From: CAZAFC01 sp964484675
GTDB taxonomy: Bacteria > Patescibacteriota > Saccharimonadia > Saccharimonadales > UBA4665
Assembly: GCA_964484675.1 (NCBI GenBank)
Contig: CAZAFC010000002.1
Coordinates: 124,001 to 188,000 of the forward strand
Direction of reading: 5' to 3'
DNA: 64,000 nucleotides
A model generated the notes under the pieces. The model was not told the DNA's origin, searched no databases, and worked only from the letters and a program-made list of their open reading frames with translations. The position numbers were made by a program, and so were the translations under genes. Below are positions 8,496 through 16,262 of the stretch, in pieces; positions within the stretch are counted from its first letter, which is position 1; each line of letters starts with the position of its first letter.

Positions 8496-8554
8496 GCGCC
8501 GATGCGAACCTGCACAGTGAATTTGCGTGATTTGTTTTGAACTTTGATTGGCAT
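8492..8554 (-). CDS. 20-residue basic micro-ORF (possible leader peptide)
   Basis: ATG, 19 further codons and TAG, with a GAAAGGAT ribosome binding site 7-8 nt upstream, beginning 22 nt after rsmH. The peptide starts MPIKVQNKSRK and ends VRIGA; it is basic and has no membrane segment. Its stop codon lies inside the first arm of the competing hairpins, so translation of it could decide which hairpin forms before ftsL. It could equally be a small structural peptide. It resembles no family I know. The strong Shine-Dalgarno is the best evidence that it is translated. Confidence 0.5.
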   Translation of the reverse strand: MPIKVQNKSRKFTVQVRIGA

Positions 8555-8576
8555 ATCAAAATCCTTTCTTTTTGTA

Positions 8577-9473
8577 TTATTTTTGTTTGAATGCGGCGCG
8601 AAGCTTGGCGCTCCGTGCACGCGGATTGAAAACAATTTCATCATCGCTGCCGGTAATTGGCTTTTTGGTCAGAAGCCTCAAGCTGGCATCGTAGCGCTCC
8701 CCGCTTCTCGATTTGAGCGCATCTTTCACCATGCGGTCTTCGAGACTGTGGAAACTAATGACAGCGATTCTGCCGCCTGGCGCCAGCAACTGATCCAGCC
8801 AGATCGGCAAACTCAAGCGTAACAGTTCAAGCTCATCGTTCACGGCAATTCGCAGCGCTTGAAACGTGCGCGTAGCCGGATGAACTTTGCTGTAGCCTGG
8901 CCAAGCCTTGGCAACGATTGTAGCGAGTTCGCGAGTGGTTTTGATCGGTCGGTTGCTCGTGATGAGCGACGCGATCTGCCGGCTTTTGGGCTCCTCGCCA
9001 TAGCGCTTCAGAATGTCAGTAAGCTCCTCAGCCGAAAAAGTGTTGACCACCTGCTCTGCCGTGAGCGACTGCGACTGATCCATGCGCATGTCGAGCGGCC
9101 CATCCGCCTGGATGGAAAACCCGCGATTCGCTTGATTAAGGTGCGGTGACGACACGCCCAGATCCGCCAAAATCACATCAAATTGCCTACCCTCGTCGGC
9201 GAGTCCCCTGCTCGCTGAGTAGAAATCGGCGTGCCGAATTTCCACTCCCCTGCCCTCGAATTTTTCGCGCAACGCATTGATTGCGTTCACGTCTCGATCG
9301 ACAAGTACAGCGGCTGCGTCCGAAGTTGTGCACTCCAATATTGCCGCCGCGTGTCCGCCATAGCCGGCCGTCAGGTCGAGGTATCGCTCCCCTGCCCTTG
9401 GCGCCAAACTTGCGAGCACTGGCTCAAGCAATACGGGAATATGTTGTGAATGATTTGGTTGGTCTTGGTGCAT
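8577..9473 (-). CDS. rsmH: 16S rRNA (cytosine1402-N4)-methyltransferase RsmH
   Basis: SAM-dependent enzyme that methylates C1402 in the decoding centre of 16S rRNA (formerly MraW). Visible motifs: the HIPVLLEPVLASL opening, the SAM loop DLTAGYGGHA, ILADLGVSSPHL, GPLDMRMD, the ATRTFQALRIAVNDEL motif, and the ISFHSLEDRMVK signature with a C-terminal NPRARSAKLRA. The second in-frame start (MHQDQPN) is chosen because TATTAT ends seven nucleotides before it, giving a leaderless start; the other possible start is MSKMHQ, 9 nt earlier. It follows mraZ as in most dcw clusters, though 390 nt away. Confidence 0.95.
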   Translation of the reverse strand: MHQDQPNHSQHIPVLLEPVLASLAPRAGERYLDLTAGYGGHAAAILECTTSDAAAVLVDRDVNAINALREKFEGRGVEIRHADFYSASRGLADEGRQFDVILADLGVSSPHLNQANRGFSIQADGPLDMRMDQSQSLTAEQVVNTFSAEELTDILKRYGEEPKSRQIASLITSNRPIKTTRELATIVAKAWPGYSKVHPATRTFQALRIAVNDELELLRLSLPIWLDQLLAPGGRIAVISFHSLEDRMVKDALKSRSGERYDASLRLLTKKPITGSDDEIVFNPRARSAKLRAAFKQK

Positions 9474-9480
9474 CTTGCTC

Positions 9481-9486
9481 ATAATA
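9481..9486 (-). promoter_or_regulatory. -10 box of a leaderless promoter for rsmH
   Basis: TATTAT on the minus strand followed by GAGCAAG and ATG. Upstream on the same strand is a long A/C-rich tract (9490-9575) that could act as an UP element. Confidence 0.55.
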
Positions 9487-9871
9487 CCATTTTGTTTTGG
9501 TGTTTTTGTTTTTGCAAGGTCACCTATTCAGCAGTCAGCGTTTTGTTTTTGGGTTGTTTTTGTTTTTGTGGTGATCGATTGCCGGCATGTTGGAAGTAAT
9601 TTTTCTGAGTAAAGAATTTAAAAAATTCTTTTGAACTTCCTGCTTGCAATCAATCAAGGTTGAGAGACTTATGTGTGAGGTGGAGTTTTGGGAGGTGTTT
9701 CCAAAAAATGAACTATGGTTTTTTCACAGTGGTGCCATCGATCCACTGGCTGGCTGCCGAGTAGCTGACCTCGCGGGAGCGTTCTTAGGGCTCCTGCTCG
9801 TTTGCTTGCTCGTTCAAATTATTAAAGTGCTCTTAGCATCGGCGCATTTTGGCCGAATGGGGCGGCAAAAT
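9487..9871. other. Gap between mraZ and rsmH: simple-sequence tract and AT-rich hairpin
   Basis: The plus strand at 9490-9575 is strikingly T/G-rich, built of TTTTG and TTTTTG units. At 9611-9631 AAAGAATTT pairs with AAATTCTTT around an AAA loop. A plus-strand frame (9644-9964) with one hydrophobic segment runs antisense into mraZ; I do not accept it as a gene. The dcw cluster is usually tighter here, so the gap is notable. Confidence 0.5.
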
Positions 9872-10231
9872 TTATTGACTCATAAGCCGCCAATATTTTC
9901 CGACGCGTACTGCCACGACATCCTTGTCGATTCCTGCAAAATCCAGCAAATGCTGCTCGATTGAAACGCGTCCCTGCTTTTGATCGCAAGTGCCTTCTGT
10001 CTTGCCCATCCGGAATTGCACGTTGAGGTCGGCCGTTTTTTCATCAAGGATATTGCCCTTGAGCAGCGGCTCCACTTCATCGTCCCACACCGTTTTGGGA
10101 TACATGTGCAGGTATTTTTGGAATCCTCGGGTGACGATTACTCCGCTCGCGAACTCGGCGCGAAGCTCGGCTGGTATGGTTAACCGCCGTTTATCGTCGA
10201 GCTTGCGCTGAAAGTAATCTACCGTGGCCAT
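9872..10231 (-). CDS. mraZ: MraZ, transcriptional regulator of the dcw cluster
   Basis: AbrB/SpoVT-like DNA-binding protein that binds repeated TGGG boxes in its own promoter. The start was moved to MATVDYFQRKLDDKRRL because this aligns with the usual MraZ beginning (Y..(I/L)D.K.R(L/V)) ; the longer frame would extend into the operator boxes. Two SpoVT-AbrB repeats are visible: DDKRRLTIPAELRAEF in the first and a second near QGRVSIEQHLLDFAGI with the final VGKYWRL. The usual DxxGR signature is QGRV here. Four GTGGGT boxes lie 52-98 nt upstream, an arrangement consistent with autoregulation. 119 residues, slightly short of the typical 140-150. Confidence 0.93.
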   Translation of the reverse strand: MATVDYFQRKLDDKRRLTIPAELRAEFASGVIVTRGFQKYLHMYPKTVWDDEVEPLLKGNILDEKTADLNVQFRMGKTEGTCDQKQGRVSIEQHLLDFAGIDKDVVAVRVGKYWRLMSQ

Positions 10232-10282
10232 AGGGTTTAATTTGCTAGTGGTTTTTATTTTGAGTGAGGAGCTGTTTTGGCT

Positions 10283-10329
10283 ACCCACGATTACCCACTG
10301 CCATGACTATACTACCCACTCTTACCCAC
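10283..10329 (-). promoter_or_regulatory. MraZ operator: four GTGGGT boxes
   Basis: GTGGGT on the minus strand at 10283-10288, 10293-10298, 10314-10319 and 10324-10329. Start-to-start spacings are 10, 21 and 10 bp, so all four lie on nearly the same helix face. Direct TGGG repeats at 10-bp spacing are the known MraZ target. Confidence 0.85.
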
Positions 10330-10373
10330 ATGCAACTAGTTTTGCACCAAAATGGTGGTTTTTCCTACACCAC

Positions 10374-10411
10374 TTTTCCACAGTTTTCTTGCTGGGTAAG
10401 AGTTTTCCACA
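10374..10411 (+). promoter_or_regulatory. Pair of TTTTCCACA 9-mers (DnaA-box-like)
   Basis: TTTTCCACA at 10374-10382 and 10403-10411, one mismatch from the classical TTATCCACA DnaA box, in the same orientation upstream of the MraZ operator. Other copies occur near 1149 and in radC at about 10970. Binding by DnaA is inference. Confidence 0.35.
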
Positions 10412-10447
10412 TATCTAGCGTTCACCCTCCGCGCGGTGGCGCTACGC

Positions 10448-10699
10448 CTACTCGCCGGAAGTATTGACAATGCGAATATTCGTCCCGAAATTCACCGGGA
10501 TCCGTGAGGGCTCCTCACGCAAGTAAATGCCCAGTGTCCCAAACCCCTGCACGTACGCCTGGTGTAAGGAGTTGAGCATGCGGCCATCGGTACGGCTCAG
10601 CCCTAATGCCACAAACCCGAGTACACCGTACAAGCACAGCGGCTTCCGGAAGAAGTGCTCGACACGCTGGTGAATACTGTGGCTATTTTTGTTTTGCAT
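10448..10699 (-). CDS. Small hypothetical protein with one hydrophobic segment
   Basis: 83 residues: a polar, His-rich start (MQNKNSHSIHQRVEHFF), a moderately hydrophobic stretch (CLYGVLGFVALGL) that could be a membrane segment, and a soluble tail ending VNTSGE. It resembles no family I know. It lies between the MraZ operator and radC, reading away from radC and towards the dcw cluster. No good ribosome binding site is visible. A chance frame cannot be excluded, but the neighbouring space is otherwise empty. Confidence 0.5.
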   Translation of the reverse strand: MQNKNSHSIHQRVEHFFRKPLCLYGVLGFVALGLSRTDGRMLNSLHQAYVQGFGTLGIYLREEPSRIPVNFGTNIRIVNTSGE

Positions 10700-10799
10700 C
10701 TTACCATTACCATACTAAAACATTAGCGTTTTGTCAATTTTGTGCTCATATATGTGCCAGTAGGTCGTCGGACGAACATCTGTTACACTTGCTCCACTC

Positions 10800-11468
10800 A
10801 TGGGTACATTTCGCAAAATAATGCAAATCCCGACTAGTGACCGGCCGCGCGAAAAGCTTCAGAATAGAGGTGTTACGGCGCTGTCTGATTTTGAGTTACT
10901 CGAAGTCATTATTGGCAGTGGCACGCGCGCGGCCGATGTGGGCACTATCGCACGCCACTTGCAAAGACTTTTCCACAGGGGCATCGAAGCAGTGACGCTT
11001 GAGTCGCTCACCGAGGTCCGTGGCATTAGCATCGCTCATGCCAGCAAGATTCTGGCAGCGCTGGAACTTTCGCGCCGGCATCTTACTAAGGATATCGAGC
11101 CGCTGCGTTCGCAGCACGATATCTTGACGTGCCTGAGCGACATCCGCCTCAAGCAGCAAGAATATCTCATTTGTATGAGTCTTGACGGCGGCCAGCGGCT
11201 GATCGCCCAGCGCACGGTCACCATTGGTACGCTCGACGCGGTGATGGCACATCCGCGGGAAGTCTACGCCGACGTTATCGCTGACCGTGCGGCGAGTATT
11301 ATTGTGGCGCACAATCACCCTTCGGGCGTGGCCGAGCCCAGCGATAACGACATTGCGCTCACGCAGCAGCTCGCGAGCGCCGGGCAGCTACTCGGCGTGC
11401 AGCTCTTTGATCATATTATTGTGACGCGCGCCGATTATTTTAGCTTTCGCGAACATCGGCTCATTTGA
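10800..11468 (+). CDS. radC: RadC family protein (JAB/MPN metalloprotease fold)
   Basis: RadC proteins have an N-terminal helix-hairpin-helix region and a JAB1/MPN domain; the cellular role is debated. The opening PTSDRPREKLQNRG and ALSDFELLEVIIGSGT match the family start, followed by an HhH-like segment (TEVRGISIAHASKILAALEL). The metal site is HNHPSGVAEPSDND, with the two histidines and the aspartate. 222 residues, normal length. A TGTTACACT extended -10 box lies 10 nt before the ATG, giving a very short leader. Another in-frame ATG eight codons in (MQIPTSD) is possible. Confidence 0.93.
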   Translation: MGTFRKIMQIPTSDRPREKLQNRGVTALSDFELLEVIIGSGTRAADVGTIARHLQRLFHRGIEAVTLESLTEVRGISIAHASKILAALELSRRHLTKDIEPLRSQHDILTCLSDIRLKQQEYLICMSLDGGQRLIAQRTVTIGTLDAVMAHPREVYADVIADRAASIIVAHNHPSGVAEPSDNDIALTQQLASAGQLLGVQLFDHIIVTRADYFSFREHRLI

Positions 11469-11647
11469 GGTCTACATCTCACACACTGTTTGGCGCGTAT
11501 GCGCATAGGCATAGGCATGGGCACATTTAGTATGTTGCTCATGTCTTCTCAGGTCTTATCGGGCCTTAGGAATAGCATGTAGATGTATATTAGATCTGTT
11601 AATTCTATGATATTTACATTTTCGTTTGCACTTCGACGAACGTATGC

Positions 11648-11653
11648 TATGAT
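11648..11653 (+). promoter_or_regulatory. Extended -10 promoter
   Basis: TGCTATGAT, an extended -10 (TGn-TATGAT), 26 nt before the ATG at 11680, with a weak TTGCAC -35 at 11626-11631 and 16 bp between. A GGAG ribosome binding site lies at 11670-11673. Confidence 0.6.
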
Positions 11654-11679
11654 TCGCGCGTCCTAATTTGGAGTGAACC

Positions 11680-12651
11680 ATGCCAGCATATTTTGAGTTG
11701 CGGAACCAGTCCGCGCGAGGTACTGATAGCCTCGCGGCTGACATGATGCGCCACTTGCATGCGCGCCAATATCTTGGCACGGCAGCTATTGTGAGTACCG
11801 ATCCCAAGACCACGCTCAGTGCTGTGCGCAAGCAATGGCTCAAGCTCGTTCGCAACATTCAAAAGCAGCGCGCCAGCACGCTCAACGCCGACAAGATCAT
11901 CAAGTACACGCATGCTATTGCCCGCATGCAACAAATGCATTTTACGCTGCGGCCAAGTTATGAAGCGCCCAGCTCCGAAGTGTTCGTACTCACACCCGAC
12001 AAAATTAGTACCATGCCGCCCCGGGCATTGACCGTGTATCTCGGCGCGTCAATCTCTCCTACTGAGGCCAGCCATCTCATCGAAAGACTACCAGCCGATG
12101 GATTGATCGTTGACTATATGCACGATTTGAGTTGGCCGGGGCTCGGCAGCCTACCCAAAACCGTCCTCGAGCAACATGCGCTCGAAGGCTGGCAGCAAAT
12201 CGCCCGCCTATTTGCGCAGCATAATATCCCGCTCCATGGCCTCAGCGTGCCGTCATACAAAAATACCGAGGCGATGGATGATGCGCTCGACACGCTTCTG
12301 GGCATTCGGCAAGCATTCTTGGGGCACGCCCAGCGATTCCAACGAGCACTGGAGCTTGCGCGGCCGATGAGCCTAAGCGCCGAGATTCGGCAGGAGTTCG
12401 ACACCTTTTCGCTTCTCGCCCATCGGGTACAATCGCTCAGTCCAGGCATCTTCAACCAACACTTTCTTGAGATCTACAATGAAAATGATTCACTCTTTTT
12501 GCATGATCAACATTTTCTGGAAACAACGCTCTCGCACGATGTAATTGCAATCGCCATCACCCAGCATGCGATTGCTGGGCGCCATAATCTAACTGCCGCA
12601 CTCGAGGATTATTATCTTGGCCGTCCGTTCAAGCGTGTCGACGAGTTCTAG
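11680..12651 (+). CDS. Conserved-looking hypothetical protein, soluble
   Basis: 323 residues, mostly helical by composition, without a signal peptide or membrane segment. It begins MPAYFELRNQSARGTDSL and contains a central alpha/beta-looking part (VFVLTPDKI, LTVYLGASISPTEASHLIERLPADGLIVDY) and a Leu-rich helical C-terminal half. No catalytic motif is recognised. A good promoter and GGAG ribosome binding site support expression as a single gene. It is convergent with the helicase gene. Function unknown; a structure prediction would be more useful than sequence motifs. Confidence 0.75.
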   Translation: MPAYFELRNQSARGTDSLAADMMRHLHARQYLGTAAIVSTDPKTTLSAVRKQWLKLVRNIQKQRASTLNADKIIKYTHAIARMQQMHFTLRPSYEAPSSEVFVLTPDKISTMPPRALTVYLGASISPTEASHLIERLPADGLIVDYMHDLSWPGLGSLPKTVLEQHALEGWQQIARLFAQHNIPLHGLSVPSYKNTEAMDDALDTLLGIRQAFLGHAQRFQRALELARPMSLSAEIRQEFDTFSLLAHRVQSLSPGIFNQHFLEIYNENDSLFLHDQHFLETTLSHDVIAIAITQHAIAGRHNLTAALEDYYLGRPFKRVDEF

Positions 12652-12749
12652 TGGTCGGGCCAAGTTGACCCCATCTGACTCACGCACTTTCATAATAGGC
12701 ACTACCAAAAGCTCTCGTTAGGACCTGCTGCTCGGTGGCGCATTGCCCT

Positions 12750-14300
12750 CTAGCGTACTACGACATCTTCACCGAAATATTTTTCAAGGCGCTTCTTGAT
12801 TGACCCAGGATGGCGTCCAAAATGCGCCGTCAAATCGCTCAGCAGCGCTCCCTCATCAAATTTTTTCTTGAGCTCGGTATCGTCGGCTTTTGACCATGGT
12901 CGATAAGCGTTTGGATATTGCTCGCGCATTTTGGCGAGCTTGGCCTGCCAATCCATAGCGTTCGCTTTGGGCGAGGCAGACCGATCGTCGGGTTCATCCT
13001 CGGCCCGATTGGCTTCGCGCTCTTCCCAGGCCGCAAACACAGAGGCAAAATCATGCTGGGCCTGAGCACTTTTGGTGCGCAACTCAGTATCAATCTCGCG
13101 CGCCAAAGGACTTACTCGCAGCGCCATGCCATTGAGCCCATCCAAGATAAGATGCTCCATACTCTTTACGCGCGACAATGCAACATAGCCCATACCCTCG
13201 ACAAATGCACGGCTGAGGTCAACGCGCGCTGCGTCGAGCGTCATGCCCTGGCTCTTGTGCACCGTAATAGCCCAGGCCAGCCGGAGCGGCAGTTGCGTGA
13301 TCTGAGCCCGCCGCTTGTCGCCGTCCATGAGCTCCCAGCTGTCTGGCCGAATCGTAATTTCGCGGCCATTGTTCAGCGCCACGACCGGATAATCGGTGCC
13401 CTTTTCAAAGGCCACGACAACACCGAGCGTGCCATTGACATATTTGCGATCCTGGCTATTTTTGATGCACATCACGTGGGCGCCCTTTTTGAGGCGAAGC
13501 GTTTGCGGCGCCAAACATGAACGCTGAAGCTGTTCAAGATACTGCTTGCTACCCGCCGTCTCCATTTCGTATTCATGCATATCACCTTCAAGCTTGGCAA
13601 GCTGGCGCTCGTTCACTTCATCAACGTCAACATTTACTGTCATCAATCGAGTCTGCGTAGTGAACGGATCCTCGATGGCAGTGGCACGATCTTGGAGCGA
13701 TCTGAGCTGATTGCGCGTGAGGACGCCAGCCCGGATTCCATTCAAAATATCGGTGTATGCCTGATCGTTACTCTGGCGAAATTGCTTTTCGAGATAACAT
13801 ACCGTGAACACATTTTGTGCCCAAACCTGCGAGTTGGTCACAAAACTGCCTTGGCGCGAATCAGCGCGATTTACGGGCGGCAACTGAAAAAAATCACCAC
13901 TCAGCACCACCTGTATGCCTCCAAATGGCGCATCTTTTTCGCGCACCAGCCGAAGCATTTCGTCAACCATGTCCAAGCGAAAATCGTGGAGCATACTAAT
14001 CTCATCGATGACGAGCACATCGGCTTTATTGATAAGTTCTTGGCGCTGTTTTCCCAGTTTTGACACGGTGCGCGGATCAAGTTCGTCACGCACACCAATG
14101 CCCGACCATGCATGGATTGTTGTGCCGTTCAGGTGTGTCGCCGCCAGGCCGGTTGTGGCTGTCACGGCAATACTTTTGCCTTCACGCTTGGCTCGACGCA
14201 CAAACTCGTTGAGCACATACGTCTTGCCCGTACCCGCCGCACCGCTCAAAAGCACCGATGCGCCTGATTCCAATATCGCCAGTGCCTCGTTTTGCGTCAT
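12750..14300 (-). CDS. Pif1-like superfamily 1B DNA helicase with C-terminal HTH/Myb-like domain
   Basis: ATP-dependent 5'-3' DNA helicase of the Pif1/RecD2 group. Motifs in order: Walker A GAAGTGKT at residues 20-27, VTATTGLAA (Ia), LVIDEISML (II), LSGDFFQLPPV (III), an ITVHKSQGMTLD motif and GYVALSRVKS (VI). The last 70 residues carry a Myb/SANT-like helix-turn-helix (AYRPWSKADDTELKKKFDEG, then LTAHFGRHPGSIKKRLEKY), a likely DNA- or substrate-binding tail seen in related bacterial exonuclease-like proteins. Its start overlaps the stop of the upstream KwaB-like gene by 4 nt (ATGA type), so the two are translationally coupled. Role in general repair or in defence cannot be told from sequence. 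Confidence 0.9.
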   Translation of the reverse strand: MTQNEALAILESGASVLLSGAAGTGKTYVLNEFVRRAKREGKSIAVTATTGLAATHLNGTTIHAWSGIGVRDELDPRTVSKLGKQRQELINKADVLVIDEISMLHDFRLDMVDEMLRLVREKDAPFGGIQVVLSGDFFQLPPVNRADSRQGSFVTNSQVWAQNVFTVCYLEKQFRQSNDQAYTDILNGIRAGVLTRNQLRSLQDRATAIEDPFTTQTRLMTVNVDVDEVNERQLAKLEGDMHEYEMETAGSKQYLEQLQRSCLAPQTLRLKKGAHVMCIKNSQDRKYVNGTLGVVVAFEKGTDYPVVALNNGREITIRPDSWELMDGDKRRAQITQLPLRLAWAITVHKSQGMTLDAARVDLSRAFVEGMGYVALSRVKSMEHLILDGLNGMALRVSPLAREIDTELRTKSAQAQHDFASVFAAWEEREANRAEDEPDDRSASPKANAMDWQAKLAKMREQYPNAYRPWSKADDTELKKKFDEGALLSDLTAHFGRHPGSIKKRLEKYFGEDVVVR

Positions 14301-15511
14301 GCCATGAAACCCTCGGCGTCGTCCTTGCTTGGCTTGAGCGGTTTTTTGCCACGGATTTCGTAGCGAATACCAGTCAGATTTGACTCCATGTAATCGTCGT
14401 TCAGCAAATTCACAAACTTGGTCAAATCTTTTTGGTTCATGATAATGATCGCGCCTGTGTCGTCGGTCATGAGGTCGACGCCGAGCTCATCAGCATGATC
14501 AATCAGTTGATCTTGCGTCAGCTCGCCAATCTCAAGTTTTTGAAGTTTGTTCACCGTGGCTTTGTTGCCCGCCACGGCGCTTTGCAAGTCCAGGCCATCA
14601 GCAAAACTCAGCCGAAAATGTTCGTTTATCTCGGCAACTTTTTTGTCGGCGATACTCTGTTTTTTGGCATTGTAGCCGAACATGCGATCAAGCTTGGCTT
14701 GATTGAACACATATAAATCGTCTTCGAGCACAAGCAGCTGATTGTCGCCCGGCACGCGAAAAGCCGCGGCGGCGTCGAACGGCATGAACACCTTGCCGCG
14801 CGCCATCCAAGCACCATCGCCTTTGAGTGTTTGGCCGAGCACTTTAATCACATAAAACGGCTCGGAAATTCGCGGATGCGTCACTCGCGCCAGCACGCCC
14901 TTGATACGCTTCATGTCGTGCTCTTCTTCGACAAACAGCTCGATTTCGTGCTCTTGTGTGTGGATCCAGTGCATGACTTCGCGCAGTTTCTCGACTTTTT
15001 TCCAGGGCAAGCGCTGCAGCACATTGTCCTCGGCCTCGGCATCTTCAAAATCGCGCACAATCATGCCTTCACCGGCCCCTTCGATGACATCGTCGACCAT
15101 TTTATCAATGAACAGCGGGCGAAGCTGTTGCCGCAAATCGGCGTCGAGCTTCGTCCGATAGAGCACGTTGTTTTTGTTGATCAAAAAGAGCTCCACTTGC
15201 AAGCCGTCTTTGTACTCATACATGTTGTTGGCCCAGGCAAAAATATCGGAATGCGGGTGCGCCTCGCTGATGGCACGCGCCTGCGCAGCCTCGTCGGCCG
15301 ACAAATGCGCAATGTTTTCCGAGCTCGGCACTTGCGTTTGCAAGGTGAACGATTCTTCCGGCGTTTCGGTAACGGCCTCATTGCTCGACGCATCGGCAGC
15401 TGCGTGCTCGTCGGCCAAGTTCGGCTCCTCAAGCGCACCGCTCTCGCCTTTTTGCGCCTGCGAGACGAGCGTCTCGGCCGGCATAACATTTTCTAGTGCG
15501 TCTTCGTCCAT
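14297..15511 (-). CDS. KwaB-like protein (DUF4868, Kiwa anti-phage family)
   Basis: Resembles DUF4868, the family of the Kiwa defence protein KwaB. Seen: an acidic Glu/Ala-rich N-terminal extension (about 75 residues), then the core with LQVELFLINKNNVLYRTKL, a middle segment in which LLVLEDDLYVFNQAKLDRMFGY matches the usual (hydrophobic).VFN...FE.IFGY pattern, and a C-terminal LNDDYMESNLTGIRYE, the most distinctive element of the family (LNDDYL.S.LTG..Y). In Kiwa, KwaB acts with a membrane protein KwaA. Here the downstream partner is a Pif1-like helicase, overlapping by 4 nt, and a membrane protein gene lies 145 nt upstream. The start MDEDALEN is chosen for the GAGGG site 5 nt before it; an ATG 12 nt earlier is the alternative. 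Confidence 0.7.
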   Translation of the reverse strand: MDEDALENVMPAETLVSQAQKGESGALEEPNLADEHAAADASSNEAVTETPEESFTLQTQVPSSENIAHLSADEAAQARAISEAHPHSDIFAWANNMYEYKDGLQVELFLINKNNVLYRTKLDADLRQQLRPLFIDKMVDDVIEGAGEGMIVRDFEDAEAEDNVLQRLPWKKVEKLREVMHWIHTQEHEIELFVEEEHDMKRIKGVLARVTHPRISEPFYVIKVLGQTLKGDGAWMARGKVFMPFDAAAAFRVPGDNQLLVLEDDLYVFNQAKLDRMFGYNAKKQSIADKKVAEINEHFRLSFADGLDLQSAVAGNKATVNKLQKLEIGELTQDQLIDHADELGVDLMTDDTGAIIIMNQKDLTKFVNLLNDDYMESNLTGIRYEIRGKKPLKPSKDDAEGFMA

Positions 15512-15566
15512 ATCATCCCTCATTAGTGTCGCCCCGATGCGAGCGGCTTGCTCAATTCACTGACTC

Positions 15567-15572
15567 ATTGTA
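15567..15572 (-). promoter_or_regulatory. Possible -10 box for the KwaB-like/helicase pair
   Basis: TACAAT on the minus strand, 55 nt before the chosen start of the KwaB-like gene. The -35 region is poor. It suggests that the pair may have its own promoter. Confidence 0.35.
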
Positions 15573-15656
15573 CGCGAAACTGACTCAAGCTGCTGATGTA
15601 AAATAAGCACTTCTTTGTGCGCATGCTCATAACGCGTCAGATTGCATGGAAGCTGG

Positions 15657-16259
15657 CTACTTTGCCGAATCCGGGATTTTGGCAGCCGGGGCTATGGACG
15701 TTTTGCGCCACACGATAACCGCAGTGATTAACGCATCGATAAAAAACAGGTACAGCGGAAATGCGACGGCTGTTATCTGCCATTTTGCCGCGGCAAGCAG
15801 CGTAGCCAAGGCGCTCAGCACCGACAAAAAGTACGTCGCCCATGCCTCCTCGGCTGGCCGCTTCCAGCTGTGCACAAGCGTCGGAATAGTACCGACAAAA
15901 TCAATGAAGATGGTCGCCACAACGGCAATCGCAGGTGAATCGTACAGCCACCACGCCCCAATACCGACCAGCGCGCCAATCTGGCAGAAGATGTCGAGCC
16001 GCTCAAATGATTTGTGGCCGGCACGAAATCCAATGGCCGCAACAGTGAACGTTTCAAGCGCCGCCGCGGTTAGCGAAATTGCCGCCGGATATTGGTGATC
16101 GCTCCAGCTCGCGCTTGCGGCTATGCCCGTCAGCAACGACCACGTGAACCACGACACGACGCGCGGCTTGGTCTTGCCCTTGATTGTTTCAATGAGATAA
16201 TGCCAGACAGCCGCAATTGAAAATACGGGACCAAGCAAAATCAGCGCACTGTGCAGCAT
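15657..16259 (-). CDS. PQ-loop/SWEET-like multi-pass membrane protein
   Basis: 200 residues with about seven hydrophobic segments. Two internal repeats are suggested by KPRVVSWFTWSLLTGIA in the first half and IPTLVHSWKRP in the second, the proline-containing pattern of PQ-loop and SWEET-like transporters. It begins 4 nt after the rnhA stop, so it belongs to the NYN-rnhA transcription unit, and ends 145 nt before the KwaB-like start. A substrate cannot be named. A KwaA-like partner role is conceivable from position, but KwaA has fewer predicted membrane segments and I see no specific KwaA motif. Confidence 0.7.
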   Translation of the reverse strand: MLHSALILLGPVFSIAAVWHYLIETIKGKTKPRVVSWFTWSLLTGIAASASWSDHQYPAAISLTAAALETFTVAAIGFRAGHKSFERLDIFCQIGALVGIGAWWLYDSPAIAVVATIFIDFVGTIPTLVHSWKRPAEEAWATYFLSVLSALATLLAAAKWQITAVAFPLYLFFIDALITAVIVWRKTSIAPAAKIPDSAK

Positions 16260-16262
16260 ATG

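Noticed and set aside
9644..9964. Plus-strand 106-residue frame with a hydrophobic segment
   Set aside because: It runs antisense into mraZ, lacks a good ribosome binding site and has no recognisable domain.
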